Of a stretch of DNA of 53,544 nt, positions 1 to 8,901 are shown piece after piece. A model generated the notes under the pieces. That model was not told where the DNA came from, ran no database searches, and saw only the letters and a program-made list of their open reading frames with translations. The stretch is from NCBI GenBank assembly GCA_964521255.1, contig CAZFRM010000028.1, positions 1 to 53,544 of the forward strand, given 5' to 3'. The stretch is from ZC4RG29 sp964521255 (lineage in GTDB: Bacteria; Bacteroidota; Bacteroidia; Cytophagales; Cyclobacteriaceae). Position numbers and translations under genes: made by a program. The first letter of the stretch is position 1. Every line of letters starts with the position of its first letter.

Positions 1-393
1 AGCTTCGTGGCCAATTCTCTGCGCGCGGGGACTTCGTTTAAGCCTTATATGTTGGGCGCTGGCTTAAGGTAGTATCTACCGTTGCCGTGCGCGAGGAAAA
101 ATACTTTCATGAGAAGTACTGAAAGTAAATATTCTTCTCATTTGATTTTAATTCTGCTGCCCGCGCGTCCGCAGGCGAATGAAAGAATTCATGGTCAGCC
201 GTGACCATACGTTATACGAAGAAATTAATTGCGCATCGGATTTGTGCGGGCATGTTTGCTAACGTTTGAGTTTATGACGGCTGCGGTTTTCGAAGCGCGT
301 TCTTGTCCCACGTGGCTGAACGAAATTAAGAAAACTAAACTTTATACTTACATATCACCCGCAGCTGGCATAAACTTTTTGTTGTGGGGCGTT
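1..393. other. Left-edge region without a convincing gene
   Basis: I see no supported gene here. A 72-codon plus-strand frame starting at 229 overlaps the 3' half of a better supported minus-strand gene and looks like a chance frame. Around 45-75 the motif ttgggcgctgg followed by a GC-rich stretch resembles the flanks of the inverted repeat at 848-975 (ttgtgcactgggcg). It may be the end of a further cassette-like unit cut by the window edge. Confidence 0.4.
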
Positions 394-830
394 TTACTTC
401 TCCGTCATTACATAATAAGTCCCAAGTCCAAGGATTACGTTTATTAGCCTGATTTCTCCAGAACCAATTCTTAATTTCTTAATAATTAGTTTGTCGAGTC
501 CTATGTATGTTACGTCTAAATTGTAAGTCCCTTTGACTCCCCAAATTTTAAAATTTCCGTTCTCGTCTGTCGTTGCACCGATACTTTGTCCACCGTTAAT
601 ATTTGTCAGAGTGACGTTGATGCCTTTTAGATTTTGATAGTCCTCAACGTCTTTTCTTTTCGTTATTTGTCCTGTACTAAAAACAGTACGGTGTCCATTA
701 CGCCAATATTTTTATTGTCGATAACCTTACTCTTTTCTCCCTTGACCTCTTTGCATACCAAGTTCCCTTTCTGTCCAAAGGAATAAATTGTCAGTAAGCA
801 GAATGTCCCTATAATTAGTAGTCGTCTCAT
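394..830 (-). pseudogene. Frameshifted exported protein with carboxypeptidase-regulatory-like domain
   Basis: On the minus strand the frame opens at ATG 830 with a signal peptide (MRRLLIIGTFCLLTIYSFGQ). It is interrupted near 679-684, at a run of five T, and continues in the -1 frame to a stop at 394. The second part contains the pattern of a CarboxypepD_reg-like beta-sandwich: GINVTLTN, then GATTDENGNFKIWGVKGTY, then a strand ending TYIGLDKL. Such domains are common in exported Bacteroidota proteins. The break could be a mutation, a sequencing error in the homopolymer, or a -1 slip at the T run. Without another copy I treat it as broken. It lies between cassette-like inverted repeats and is read in the same direction as the neighbouring membrane protein. 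Confidence 0.7.
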
Positions 831-847
831 TGTCCAGTAAAATGCCC

Positions 848-975
848 CACAACGTTCAATATATAAAGCGTATGCGGATTAAAGAAGACACACTATCAAG
901 TCGTTGAGAATAAATTTACTTGCAGAATTTTGGTCAAACAGATGAACCCGCATATGATTTATATATAATGTTGTG
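848..975. repeat. attC-like imperfect inverted repeat
   Basis: The left arm (848-880, beginning cacaacgttcaatatataaa) pairs imperfectly with the right arm (945-975, ending atatataatgttgtg). Both arms carry a cacaac/gttgtg end, an AT-rich middle and a catatgcgg-like inner part. About 64 bp separates the arms. The palindromic layout between two small genes resembles integron attC sites or similar cassette-end repeats, but the outer heptamers do not match the attC consensus exactly. A partial relative (ttgtgcacaac followed by catgcg) lies at about 1604-1632. Confidence 0.6.
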
Positions 976-1017
976 CACTGGGCGTTTATGCTGACGGTCA
1001 GTTTACAGGTCATAGTA

Positions 1018-1611
1018 TTAAATGTCTGACAGGACGTCCCTGTTACTTCCTATTTTATAAGTACCTATAAGTCCATTCATATTTGTCAAATAACTAGCAA
1101 CAGTCTCCCTCTTCATTTCTCCGTTTAATTCGTACTCAATATCAATTTGACAATCACCTGGTATGTCAATCCAAATCGTTTTCGATTCGCCAGTTCTTAA
1201 TCCTCCTATTTCCGAGTCCTCACACCCACGGATTTTTATTGAAATCAAATCCTCTCCGGTTGTATTTTCAAATGTTATCCGAGCATAATTTAGAAGGATA
1301 AGGACAAGATAGGTGTAAAGTAAAGCAATCGGAATGTTTATCATAAACACTAAAGCGGATTTGATACCAGTCCTCGTGTCTACTTTATTTGTTGCTACCC
1401 TAACAGCCAGAATGATTAAGTAAATTGTCCCGATAAAAATTGATAGTCCTGTAAAGATGTAGCCGAGCATTCCGATTGTCGTTGACAAAGTGAATGCAAA
1501 TAGTATTAGAATGATTGTCCCAATGGCAAAAAGGCCAAGGCTTAGTTTTATCGAAAATTTCAATTCATTCATGTTTGTCGTGAAGTAGAATTTGTCCAAC
1601 GCCTTGTGCAC
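1018..1611 (-). CDS. Small multi-pass membrane protein of unknown function
   Basis: The protein has 197 residues. Three hydrophobic segments are clear (about residues 22-44, 49-69 and 85-107), followed by a soluble, acidic C-terminal domain of about 85 residues with two Cys (CEDSEIGG, GDCQIDIEYE). I do not recognise the family. The first Met lies within a palindrome (ttgtgcacaac) that looks like part of the neighbouring cassette-end repeat. The second Met, giving MNELKFS from 1572, is a plausible true start. It stands between two cassette-like repeats, so it may be a cassette gene. Confidence 0.6.
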   Translation of the reverse strand: MHKALDKFYFTTNMNELKFSIKLSLGLFAIGTIILILFAFTLSTTIGMLGYIFTGLSIFIGTIYLIILAVRVATNKVDTRTGIKSALVFMINIPIALLYTYLVLILLNYARITFENTTGEDLISIKIRGCEDSEIGGLRTGESKTIWIDIPGDCQIDIEYELNGEMKRETVASYLTNMNGLIGTYKIGSNRDVLSDI

Positions 1612-1717
1612 AACAACCGTACATGCGTATTGCTGATATATCTATTTTATTATCCAGCATCCTGGTCGCCCAGCTTTCAGTTGCTGCATCCCAAATATTT
1701 GCAAATAGATAATCATT

Positions 1718-1882
1718 TCAAAACTCAATGTTCAATTTTTCAAGGGGGCTGACGATAGTATTAAGGCTCCTGGTTGACTCATGAGCATAAATTTCAGTGG
1801 CTAAAGTGTCTGGATGTACCGAAGGTCGGTGCCGTTTTCAAGCAGATGCGTAGCAAATGAATGCCGAAGCGTTATGGGTCGA
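1718..1882 (-). pseudogene. Relic of a tyrosine recombinase (integrase C-terminus)
   Basis: Minus-strand translation shows RPITLRHSFATHLLENGTD followed by LRYIQTL and a stop. In another frame the sequence continues TEIYAHESTRSLNTIVSP and ends LEKLNIEF before a stop at 1718. These are the box II region with its conserved Arg and the region around the catalytic Tyr of XerC/IntI-like recombinases. The segment carrying the LGH motif between them is deleted, and no N-terminal part is visible. It lies next to the attC-like repeat, as an integron integrase would, but it is clearly dead. Confidence 0.8.
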
Positions 1883-2286
1883 AGGGAAGAAGACAAAGCA
1901 GCTCAGTGTTTATGGTGTTAGGGCGTGGACCGAATAGAAGAGTTTCCCAGGAACAAAAAAAATCACGCAGCAGAAAATCCACTACGTGATATGTTCAGAC
2001 TAAACCAACTGTATTGAAAAAATTAATTCTGCAACGTATAAAACATTCATTGGTCATTGGTAATTAGTCATTAGTTGTGCATTCCCAATGACCAGTGACT
2101 AATGACCTATGTCCTATGCGACCAATAGCCCGTCACATTTAATCTCCTGGCTCAACTGAATTGTGTTTTGCACGACGGATGTGACGGCTTGTGCGATCCA
2201 CTTTATAGTTTTAAGATTTTATTTAACACTTTGACTCTGGGCCCGGTCAAAGGTTTAATAGGAGATCAAAAAATTAAGGAATTTTT
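1883..2286. other. Intergenic region without a gene
   Basis: I find no coding potential here. There are small dispersed motifs (ggtcattggtaattagtcat and a near-inverse, catgacc-like copies at about 2050-2110). A separated inverted repeat ccgtcacat/atgtgacgg lies at about 2130-2190. It may include decayed upstream parts of the recombinase relic. Confidence 0.4.
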
Positions 2287-4377
2287 TTACGAAGGTTGTC
2301 GCTTGGTAATAACCTGCATTTCGGTAAAGTGAATCATAAATTCACTCCCCTTTCCAGGTTCGGTGCGAAGGGAAATATCGCCGCCTAATCGATCGACAAG
2401 CGTTTTTACAATAGCGAGTCCCAACCCATTAGAGGATTCTCCGCCGGTGGGCTGGGCGCTGAGCTTGCGGAATTTTTGAAATAACTGCGCTTTATCTCTT
2501 TCAGAAAAACCCGGCCCTTCATCCTTTACACAGATCCAAAATCCGTTGCCTGATTTTCCAGCAGCTAAGTTGATGGAAGAATTATTTTTTGAAAACTTAA
2601 TGGCATTAGAAATCAAATTATCGATTATCCTGCCCAGGTAATCCGCATCGGTTGAAATGTCTTCGCTTTCTATCCTTGTTATTTGCAAGTGAATTTTTTT
2701 GGCCTCTGCTGCAGGCTTAAACGATTCCATTTTCTCAAGAAGAAAATTACTGATATCAAATGTTGATAGTTTAGGTTGCACATTTTCTTCCAGCATATTT
2801 ACATCCAGCAAATCTTTGATAAGATCCAATCCCGCCCGGGTCGAGTCTTGAATCAATCTTATATAAGTCTTCTGTTCTCCGTTACTATTATGTTCCTCAA
2901 ATCCCATGATATCGGTCAACCCTTTGATGCGATTCAGCGGAGCCTTCAGATCATGCGCCACAATGCTCATCAATGTATCCTTCTCATGATTTAAGTCCGA
3001 CAACTCATGGTTTCTCCTGGAGAGTTTCTCGTTCTGCCGCACAATCTCAGTGCGTTGTGCTTTTATCTCTTCATTCTGTTGTCCTAACTTTTCATTGATC
3101 TCTTTTCTCTTGCGACTGTTCCACCAATGTACACCCGCCAGCACACTGATAAAAAGAATGATGATCACCAGCATGGTGTTCTGAAGCTTTTGTTGATTGA
3201 TGAGCGCTTCGTTTGCCGTTTGTTTAGCCGTTAGAATCTCATTCTCTTTTTCTTTCTTTTCAATATCGAGTTGAAATTGAAGTCTTTCAATCTGCCGCGT
3301 AAGATCAACGTTTTGAATGGACTCCTGTAATATCAGGTATCGATTTGTATGCTCAACAGCTTTCGCTTTATTATTCTGGCGCGTATAAATCTTTGCGAGG
3401 AAAAAATTTGCATCGTGTTGCTGGAGGAGGTTGCCCGTTCTTGTGGCCTCCTCAATGACCTCATTGAGATATTCAATAGCAGGGTTCAGGCGACCTTCTG
3501 CAAAGGAAAGTTTTCCAAGAAGCAGATTAGCTCTTGGAAGCAGGCGACGGTTGTCTGTTCCCAGTATAATCTTGAAAGCTTTCTGAGCTTGTGCATTTGC
3601 TTCTTTCAACTGCCCCTGATCAAGTAAAATTTCTCCCAGCGCCAAATCAATTTCAGCGTTGCTGATCTGATCGTGAATGGCGGTAGCAATGGAATCTGCT
3701 TTCTTCAGTGATTGAATGGCATTCAGTGTATCTTTTAATTCTTCATATACAAGACCTAATTCCATTAAGGCGGATAGCTCACCGCGAGGTTCACCTATCT
3801 GTTTTCGCAATTCATACGCCTGAAGTGACATCTGCAATGCCTTATCAAAGTCATTTTGAGATTTATAAAGATTAGAAAGGCTTCGGCTCACATAAGACAA
3901 TCCGCTCTTATCATCCACCGCTTCAAAAATTTCACGGGCCTTAATAAGATTTTTATACGCTCTTACCATATCGCCTTCATCAAAGAACAGCCGGCCGAAA
4001 TTATTATAACAAAAACCTAATTGGATAGAATCACGCTCCTCTTCGGCAATAGCAATAGCACGATTATGATAATCGAACGATGTTTTATAATCACCCTTGT
4101 AAGAGCTTGCCAGGCCGATAAAGCTCAGCGGCTTGGATTTCCCAAGCTTAATTTTCAGTTCGTTGCCAAGATCAAAGGCTTGTTCACAATAAAAAATGGT
4201 GCTGTCAGGATAAGACAGGCGATATTCAAAGCCCAGCGCATTAAGCGCATCAAACTTTCGAAGGCCCTCCGAGGAGGTGACGACCTTTTTTAAACTATCA
4301 ATGCGGGAAATATTTTGCGCACCTGAAAAAAGCGGCTGTATGACGAATAAGATAACAAGACCGATAGACCTGATCAC
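2287..4377 (-). CDS. TPR-containing membrane sensor histidine kinase
   Basis: This 696-aa protein begins with a signal peptide (about 1-20). It has a series of tetratricopeptide repeats (about 25-350) that would lie in the periplasm, a transmembrane helix (about 401-419) and a coiled coil (about 420-470). The kinase core follows: H-box with phospho-acceptor His475 (SIVAHDLKAP), N-box around 586-595 (DNLISNAIKF), G1 box 619-624 (DEGPGF) and G2 box 651-658 (GLGLAIVK). All residues needed for autophosphorylation appear present. No response regulator is adjacent, so it is an orphan kinase or its partner is elsewhere. The family is common in Bacteroidota; the signal it senses is unknown. A good promoter lies just upstream. 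Confidence 0.93.
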   Translation of the reverse strand: MIRSIGLVILFVIQPLFSGAQNISRIDSLKKVVTSSEGLRKFDALNALGFEYRLSYPDSTIFYCEQAFDLGNELKIKLGKSKPLSFIGLASSYKGDYKTSFDYHNRAIAIAEEERDSIQLGFCYNNFGRLFFDEGDMVRAYKNLIKAREIFEAVDDKSGLSYVSRSLSNLYKSQNDFDKALQMSLQAYELRKQIGEPRGELSALMELGLVYEELKDTLNAIQSLKKADSIATAIHDQISNAEIDLALGEILLDQGQLKEANAQAQKAFKIILGTDNRRLLPRANLLLGKLSFAEGRLNPAIEYLNEVIEEATRTGNLLQQHDANFFLAKIYTRQNNKAKAVEHTNRYLILQESIQNVDLTRQIERLQFQLDIEKKEKENEILTAKQTANEALINQQKLQNTMLVIIILFISVLAGVHWWNSRKRKEINEKLGQQNEEIKAQRTEIVRQNEKLSRRNHELSDLNHEKDTLMSIVAHDLKAPLNRIKGLTDIMGFEEHNSNGEQKTYIRLIQDSTRAGLDLIKDLLDVNMLEENVQPKLSTFDISNFLLEKMESFKPAAEAKKIHLQITRIESEDISTDADYLGRIIDNLISNAIKFSKNNSSINLAAGKSGNGFWICVKDEGPGFSERDKAQLFQKFRKLSAQPTGGESSNGLGLAIVKTLVDRLGGDISLRTEPGKGSEFMIHFTEMQVITKRQPS

Positions 4378-4402
4378 GATTTCAACTTTCCGAATTAATA
4401 CG

Positions 4403-4432
4403 AAAAATTACGACAAAGTTTTCATTAACCAA
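4403..4432 (-). promoter_or_regulatory. Bacteroidota-type promoter for the histidine kinase
   Basis: On the minus strand TTG (4430-4432) is separated by 19 bp from TAATTTTT (4403-4410), close to the Bacteroidota -33/-7 consensus TTTG-N19-TAnnTTTG. The kinase start codon is 26 bp downstream of the -7 box. Confidence 0.55.
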
Positions 4433-4472
4433 GAGCGTATTAATTTTTAAAAGCTACCTAAGCAAGAATGGA

Positions 4473-5702
4473 TTAATCTGATTCAACAAAGTTCAAATCC
4501 CTGGAGAAGGTCTCTGAAATGCCACGGAGAGCAATTAAAGCTATAACAATTGTTACCATGCCTATAAGCAATGCGCCATTGGCTATTCCCCACTGCTCTT
4601 TTGCCTGGATAAAGAAATAATTAAGTAGAGGAAGCGTACCGCGAATAAAATTAGGAACCGTTGTTGTTACTGTGGCGCGAAGGTTAGTACCAAATTGCTC
4701 GGAAGCCACGGTCACAAAAAGTGCCCAGTACCCTACTGAAAATCCCAGGCACCAGGTCATGAAATAATAGAAGAATGTAGTTCTTACCGGGCCAAGCGTA
4801 TACAGGGCAATGAAGAAAGCTGTCAGCAAAATAAAAATCAGCACAACTTTTTTCCTGCTTTTCAACCACTGACTTAAAAGTCCGCTGCTCATATCGCCAA
4901 AGGCCAATCCTATATAACTAATCATTACAGCCTTCCCTGCAACTAAAGGTTCTGGTAATGAAAGTGCAATGCCAAATTCAGGAGAAAGAATTATCAATAT
5001 GCCGATCACATACCATATCGGTGTACCGATGAGAATGCAGCTCAGGTAACGTTTGAACCGCGTTATATTGGTGAATAGCTTTAAAAAATTTCCCCGCTTA
5101 ACACCGGCATGTTCTTTAAGCGTCATGAATATGCCTGACTCGTAAACACTAATGCGGGTAATAAGAAGAACGATACCCAGACCTCCGCCAATGTAATAGG
5201 CAACTCGCCAGTCAAAAGCATCTGCAATAAAATAGGCCAGCACAGCGCCGAACATCCCTACCGTAGCCACCAGCGTTGTTCCATATCCTCTCACCTCTTT
5301 TGGCAAGATCTCAGCCACCAAAGTTATACCGGCACCTAATTCACCGGCTAATCCGATACCGGCAATAAACCGGAGAATAGCATATTGATCAACATTCGTC
5401 ACTAATCCGTTGGCAATATTGGCCAATGAATAGAGAAGGATTGAACCAAACAACACCGATAGTCTTCCTTTCTTATCACCAAATATGCCCCAGATAACTC
5501 CACCGATGAGCAGGCCGATCATTTGAACGTTTATAAGAAAGATCCCTTCACTCAGTAAATTATCTTCAGCAACACCGATCGCGCGCAGGCTTGGTATACG
5601 AACAATTCCAAAAAGCAGCAGGTCGTAAATATCAACGAAGTATCCCAGGGCCGCCACAATTACCGGCACGCTGAGCAGTTGTTTCAAATTGTTCCGACTC
5701 AT
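4473..5702 (-). CDS. MFS transporter, metabolite:H+ symporter type
   Basis: A 409-aa hydrophobic protein of the size and layout of a 12-helix major facilitator. The cytoplasmic loop after helix 2 carries the family motif as GDKKGRLSVLF (about 74-84). A second diagnostic stretch, RFIAGIGLAGELGAGITLVAE, is like that in the ProP/shikimate (MHS) and related sugar-acid families. The first helix has a DxxD-like pair (YFVDIYDLLLFG), as in proton symporters of organic acids. The substrate cannot be told from the sequence. It is a single gene; the long palindrome at 5734-5967 lies just upstream of its start. Confidence 0.88.
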   Translation of the reverse strand: MSRNNLKQLLSVPVIVAALGYFVDIYDLLLFGIVRIPSLRAIGVAEDNLLSEGIFLINVQMIGLLIGGVIWGIFGDKKGRLSVLFGSILLYSLANIANGLVTNVDQYAILRFIAGIGLAGELGAGITLVAEILPKEVRGYGTTLVATVGMFGAVLAYFIADAFDWRVAYYIGGGLGIVLLITRISVYESGIFMTLKEHAGVKRGNFLKLFTNITRFKRYLSCILIGTPIWYVIGILIILSPEFGIALSLPEPLVAGKAVMISYIGLAFGDMSSGLLSQWLKSRKKVVLIFILLTAFFIALYTLGPVRTTFFYYFMTWCLGFSVGYWALFVTVASEQFGTNLRATVTTTVPNFIRGTLPLLNYFFIQAKEQWGIANGALLIGMVTIVIALIALRGISETFSRDLNFVESD

Positions 5703-5733
5703 TCATTGATCAGGTTAAAGGATTCTTAAATCC

Positions 5734-5967
5734 ATGTCGTTTAGTTAAACTTTATTTTTAAGGGGATGAGTTTATGGAAATTTAACATTGTTGTCCGACT
5801 AAAATGTAATATTCATTTCAATCCCTTGATTTTCTTGATGTTTCTTTATCTGGCCTCACTCCTACCTCTCTCCGAAGGAGAGAGACTATGGAATCAAGAA
5901 AATCAAGGGATTACGTTGGTGTTCGTTTTTTTAGTCGGACATCAGTGAAAGTTTAACTAAACGACAT
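5734..5967. repeat. Nested palindrome (four inverted-repeat arms), MITE-like
   Basis: Four pairs of perfectly matching arms nest inside each other. Outer: 5734-5753 (atgtcgtttagttaaacttt) with 5948-5967. Second: 5792-5804 (tgtccgactaaaa) with 5929-5941. Third: 5820-5839 (aatcccttgattttcttgat) with 5893-5912. Innermost: 5866-5873 (ctctctcc) with 5877-5884. The unpaired stretches between arms are AT-rich. A 60-codon plus-strand frame across it is a by-product. It could be a miniature inverted-repeat element or a folded transcript. Confidence 0.85.
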
Positions 5968-6000
5968 AGATTCCTAAAAGTAAAAGCTTAACCCAAACTT

Positions 6001-6177
6001 TCAAAAGTTGATAATCTTTCTGCTAACAGCATACCAAATCAATGCACCAAAAAGTGGAAAAAGAATAATTACTGCTATCCATAAAATTTTCTTTTCCATT
6101 TCCTTGTTGCTTTTAAGCACATCAAGAACGGCCAGTACATCAATAATGATTATAATAATGCCCCATATTCTGCCCAT
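6001..6177 (-). CDS. Short PLDc_N-type membrane protein
   Basis: A 58-aa frame starting MGRIWGIIIIIIDVLAVLDV and ending SRKIINF. It has two hydrophobic helices joined by a charged loop (LKSNKEMEKK), and the second helix carries the WIAVIILFPLFGALIWY pattern typical of the phospholipase D N-terminal (PLDc_N) small membrane proteins. That motif supports it as a real gene despite its size. Function is unknown; relatives occur alone or fused to cardiolipin synthases. Confidence 0.75.
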   Translation of the reverse strand: MGRIWGIIIIIIDVLAVLDVLKSNKEMEKKILWIAVIILFPLFGALIWYAVSRKIINF

Positions 6178-6251
6178 ATTTTTTTAGTTAGTTATTCTCA
6201 AGCATCATACATTTATTAACAATAAACCAAATAAGATTCTCATTAAAAAAA

Positions 6252-6620
6252 TTAAGGTTTGACTTGAAAAAATTGAATTTCCTTCACTCGTAAAAACACA
6301 GTATCTGCAGAAACAAGCAGCATGTCAAATTGGGCAGCTGAAGCTGCAATAAAAGCATCGGACATCTTTAAATGATAACGCTTTCTAAAATCAATCACAG
6401 TTTCTTTCAACTGTGATGAGTATTCAACTACTGTACATTTGTTTATGAACTTAGCAACCAAGCCAAGATCAGGGGAATTTAATCCGGGCCAGGATAATAA
6501 TTCTATTTCGCTAATGAAGGACAAATAAAGTTTTTCTTCTTCAATCAGATTGGCTATATGTTGCTTGCCTTGCAAAGCATAGATAACAACGTTAGTGTCC
6601 AGGAATAAATTATTCCTCAT
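6252..6620 (-). CDS. PIN-domain ribonuclease, VapC-like toxin
   Basis: A 122-aa PIN protein. Acidic residues expected at the metal site are visible: Asp8 in FLDTNV, Glu38/Glu40 in ISEIELL, Asp88 in MSDAFIAASA and Asp106 in LVSADTVF. Members of this family cut tRNA or rRNA and are usually paired with a small antitoxin. Its start overlaps the stop of a 54-aa gene (6610-6774) by 11 bp, the usual arrangement of a toxin-antitoxin operon. Confidence 0.85.
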   Translation of the reverse strand: MRNNLFLDTNVVIYALQGKQHIANLIEEEKLYLSFISEIELLSWPGLNSPDLGLVAKFINKCTVVEYSSQLKETVIDFRKRYHLKMSDAFIAASAAQFDMLLVSADTVFLRVKEIQFFQVKP

Positions 6621-6774
6621 TGCGCAAGGCTCGTTGAACTTTCAAGGCATTTCCCTTCCATTTCAATTTTCCCATGAATTTCCGGACATTGGTGCCTTTC
6701 TTTGACGGTTTTATCTTCCCCAGGAGTTCTTTAATTTCCTTTTTACTATGTTTTTTAGTGATTAAGACTGACAT
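6610..6774 (-). CDS. Small antitoxin of the PIN toxin
   Basis: A 54-aa, very lysine-rich protein (MSVLITKKHSKKEIKELLGK at the start, QRALRNEE at the end). It is immediately upstream of and overlaps the PIN toxin gene. I do not see a clear ribbon-helix-helix or AbrB signature. The antitoxin call rests on size, position and coupling. A longer frame reading in from 7134 is on the antisense of the SDR gene and is rejected. Confidence 0.6.
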   Translation of the reverse strand: MSVLITKKHSKKEIKELLGKIKPSKKGTNVRKFMGKLKWKGNALKVQRALRNEE

Positions 6775-6817
6775 AACATTGAATTTTATTCCCAATATTA
6801 TAAAACAATTCAAAGAT

Positions 6818-7675
6818 ATGGAAGGCATGCTCAAACCCGGCTCATTAAAAGACAAAACAATCATTGTTACTGGCGGAGGCACCGGCCTCGGCAGGGCAAT
6901 GGGAAAATATTTTCTGGAACTGGGCGCCAACCTGGTGATCACAAGCCGCAAGAAAGAAGTCCTGGACAGAACAGCAGACACACTAATGAAAGAGACCGGT
7001 GGCAAAGTGTTAGCCGTGAGCTGTGACGTGCGGAAGTATGAAGAGGTTGAAAATTTAATTACATCAACAGAAAATACCTTCGGACAAATACACGGTGTTC
7101 TCAACAACGCTGCGGGAAACTTCATCAGTCCCACGGAAAGACTTTCTTATCGCGCATTTGATACTGTTGTAGATATTGTATTAAAAGGAACGTATTATGT
7201 AACGTTAGCCGTTGGCAAAAACTGGATTGAGAAAAAACAACCCGGAACATTTCTGAACATTGTCACAACCTATGCATGGACCGGATCGGGTTATGTAGTA
7301 CCCTCTGCGTGTGGCAAAGCAGGTGTTCTTGCACTCACCCGTTCACTTGCCGTGGAGTGGGCCAAATATAAAATCCGAAGTAATGCTATTGCTCCCGGAC
7401 CATTTCCAACTGAAGGTGCGTGGAGCCGTTTGCTTCCTGGTGAACTTGTAAAGAAATTTGATCCTGCAAAACGCATTCCCCTGCAACGTGTGGGTGAGCA
7501 TCAGGAACTCGCCAACTTAGCAGCTTACCTCATGTCTGATTATTCAGCCTACGTTAATGGTGAGGTCATTACAATTGATGGTGGTGAGTGGTTAAGGAAC
7601 GGTGGCGAATTCAGTCACCTTGAAGCAGTGCCAACTGAGCTGTGGGATAAGTTGGAGAATATGCGAGGGAAGTAA
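6818..7675 (+). CDS. SDR oxidoreductase, 2,4-dienoyl-CoA reductase type
   Basis: From ATG 6818 the protein is 285 aa, the normal size for this family. The frame stays open upstream to 6674 but that part overlaps the antitoxin gene and does not fit the family. The Rossmann NAD(P) motif TGGGTGLGRAMG is near residue 23. NNAAGNF follows, and it is characteristic of 2,4-dienoyl-CoA reductases rather than FabG. Near the C-terminus are APGPFPTEGAW and ITIDGGEW. The usual YxxxK is replaced here by SACGKAG, also seen in DECR-like enzymes, where catalysis does not use the classical Tyr. The likely role is reduction of 2,4-dienoyl-CoA during unsaturated fatty acid degradation. A perfect AT-rich palindrome (tttttctttt / aaaagaaaaa, 7699-7720) follows the stop. 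Confidence 0.85.
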   Translation: MEGMLKPGSLKDKTIIVTGGGTGLGRAMGKYFLELGANLVITSRKKEVLDRTADTLMKETGGKVLAVSCDVRKYEEVENLITSTENTFGQIHGVLNNAAGNFISPTERLSYRAFDTVVDIVLKGTYYVTLAVGKNWIEKKQPGTFLNIVTTYAWTGSGYVVPSACGKAGVLALTRSLAVEWAKYKIRSNAIAPGPFPTEGAWSRLLPGELVKKFDPAKRIPLQRVGEHQELANLAAYLMSDYSAYVNGEVITIDGGEWLRNGGEFSHLEAVPTELWDKLENMRGK

Positions 7676-7753
7676 GCCCGCGTACGAATTTGTAGTGATT
7701 TTTCTTTTCCAAAAGAAAAAGTGATAATTAAGAATCCCTGCTAATTTTGACAG

Positions 7754-8890
7754 ATGGATGCTTTACAAATACGGGTGAACGAAAAGGTCGATGACCTTGC
7801 TAAGAAAAATCTGCTTCGCTCCCTTAAAGTTTCAAGTCCACATTTAATTGACTTCACCTCCAACGATTACCTCGGGCTGGCAAGATCAGAAGAACTTCAT
7901 CAGTTAATTAGTAATACAACTCAATCCTTTAATCACCATCTTAATGGCGCAACCGGGTCACGGCTTCTTTCTGGAAATTCTTCCTATGCAGAAGAAGTGG
8001 AACAAAAACTCGCCGCTCTGTTCAAGAGTGAAAGTACGCTTATCTTTAATTCAGGATATGTTGCAAACCTGGGCGTATTGTCTTGTCTGCCACAAAAAGG
8101 AGATACAATTTTTTATGATGAACTCGCTCATGCGTGCATAAAGGATGGTGCAAGATTAAGTCTGGCTAATCGTTTCAGTTTTCGTCATAACGATTTGAAT
8201 GATCTTTATAATAAGCTAAAAAGAAATTCGCAAGGACTGACGTTTATAGCTGTAGAGTCTATTTACTCCATGGATGGTGATGAATGTCCTCTGCTGGAAT
8301 TAATTGCATTAGCAAAAGAATTTAACGCGGTTATAGTACTGGATGAAGCGCATAGTACCGGGATTCTTGGCGAAGGAGGAAGTGGCTTAGCACGATCACT
8401 TAATGTTGAACATGAAATTGATATTCGAATTTACACTTTCGGAAAGGCTATGGGTATTCATGGCGCATGTGTGGCATCCTCAGATTATTTAAAAAAGTAT
8501 ATCATCAACTTCTCGCGACCATTCATTTACACAACTGCATTACCCCAACATAGTATTGCAGCGATAGACTGTGCCTTCAAATATTTGGATGGTAATATTG
8601 AATTGCAGAGTACATTGAAAAAGAAAATAAACTTATTCAGGCAGCATTGTGATTTTAAAACCAACAGCCATAGTCCGATACAACCAATACTTATACCGGG
8701 CAATGATCAGGTAAAGGAAGTTGCAAACTCTCTTAACGAGGATGGCTTTGATGTTCGACCGATTCTTTCACCAACCGTTAAACCCGGAACAGAAAGGCTG
8801 CGCATTTGTCTTCATGCTTTCAATAACAATGAAGATATTGTAAGGCTTGCGGAAACCTTAAACAAAGTGCCCATTAAAAGTACAGTTTAA
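7754..8890 (+). CDS. bioF: 8-amino-7-oxononanoate synthase
   Basis: A 378-aa PLP enzyme that condenses pimeloyl-thioester with alanine to make 8-amino-7-oxononanoate (KAPA), the first step of biotin ring assembly. Family motifs are all present: the FTSNDYLGLA start, GATGSRLLSGNS, the PLP-contact VLDEAHSTGILGEGGSG, and the Schiff-base lysine in YTFGKAMGIHGA. It is first of three tightly packed genes (gaps of 11 bp, then an 8-bp overlap). A TAATTTTG box at 7742-7749 matches the Bacteroidota -7 element but is only 4 bp before the ATG and lacks a clear -33. Either the mRNA is almost leaderless or the box is chance. Confidence 0.95.
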   Translation: MDALQIRVNEKVDDLAKKNLLRSLKVSSPHLIDFTSNDYLGLARSEELHQLISNTTQSFNHHLNGATGSRLLSGNSSYAEEVEQKLAALFKSESTLIFNSGYVANLGVLSCLPQKGDTIFYDELAHACIKDGARLSLANRFSFRHNDLNDLYNKLKRNSQGLTFIAVESIYSMDGDECPLLELIALAKEFNAVIVLDEAHSTGILGEGGSGLARSLNVEHEIDIRIYTFGKAMGIHGACVASSDYLKKYIINFSRPFIYTTALPQHSIAAIDCAFKYLDGNIELQSTLKKKINLFRQHCDFKTNSHSPIQPILIPGNDQVKEVANSLNEDGFDVRPILSPTVKPGTERLRICLHAFNNNEDIVRLAETLNKVPIKSTV

Positions 8891-8901
8891 TACAGCGGAT
8901 C

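Noticed and set aside
229..447. 72-codon plus-strand frame near the left end
   Set aside because: It overlaps the better supported minus-strand regulatory-domain gene and has no recognisable features.
5766..5948. 60-aa plus-strand frame
   Set aside because: It is wholly inside the nested palindrome and has no independent support.
6610..7134. 174-aa minus-strand frame across the SDR start
   Set aside because: Only its last 54 residues look like a protein (the antitoxin). The rest is antisense to the SDR gene.
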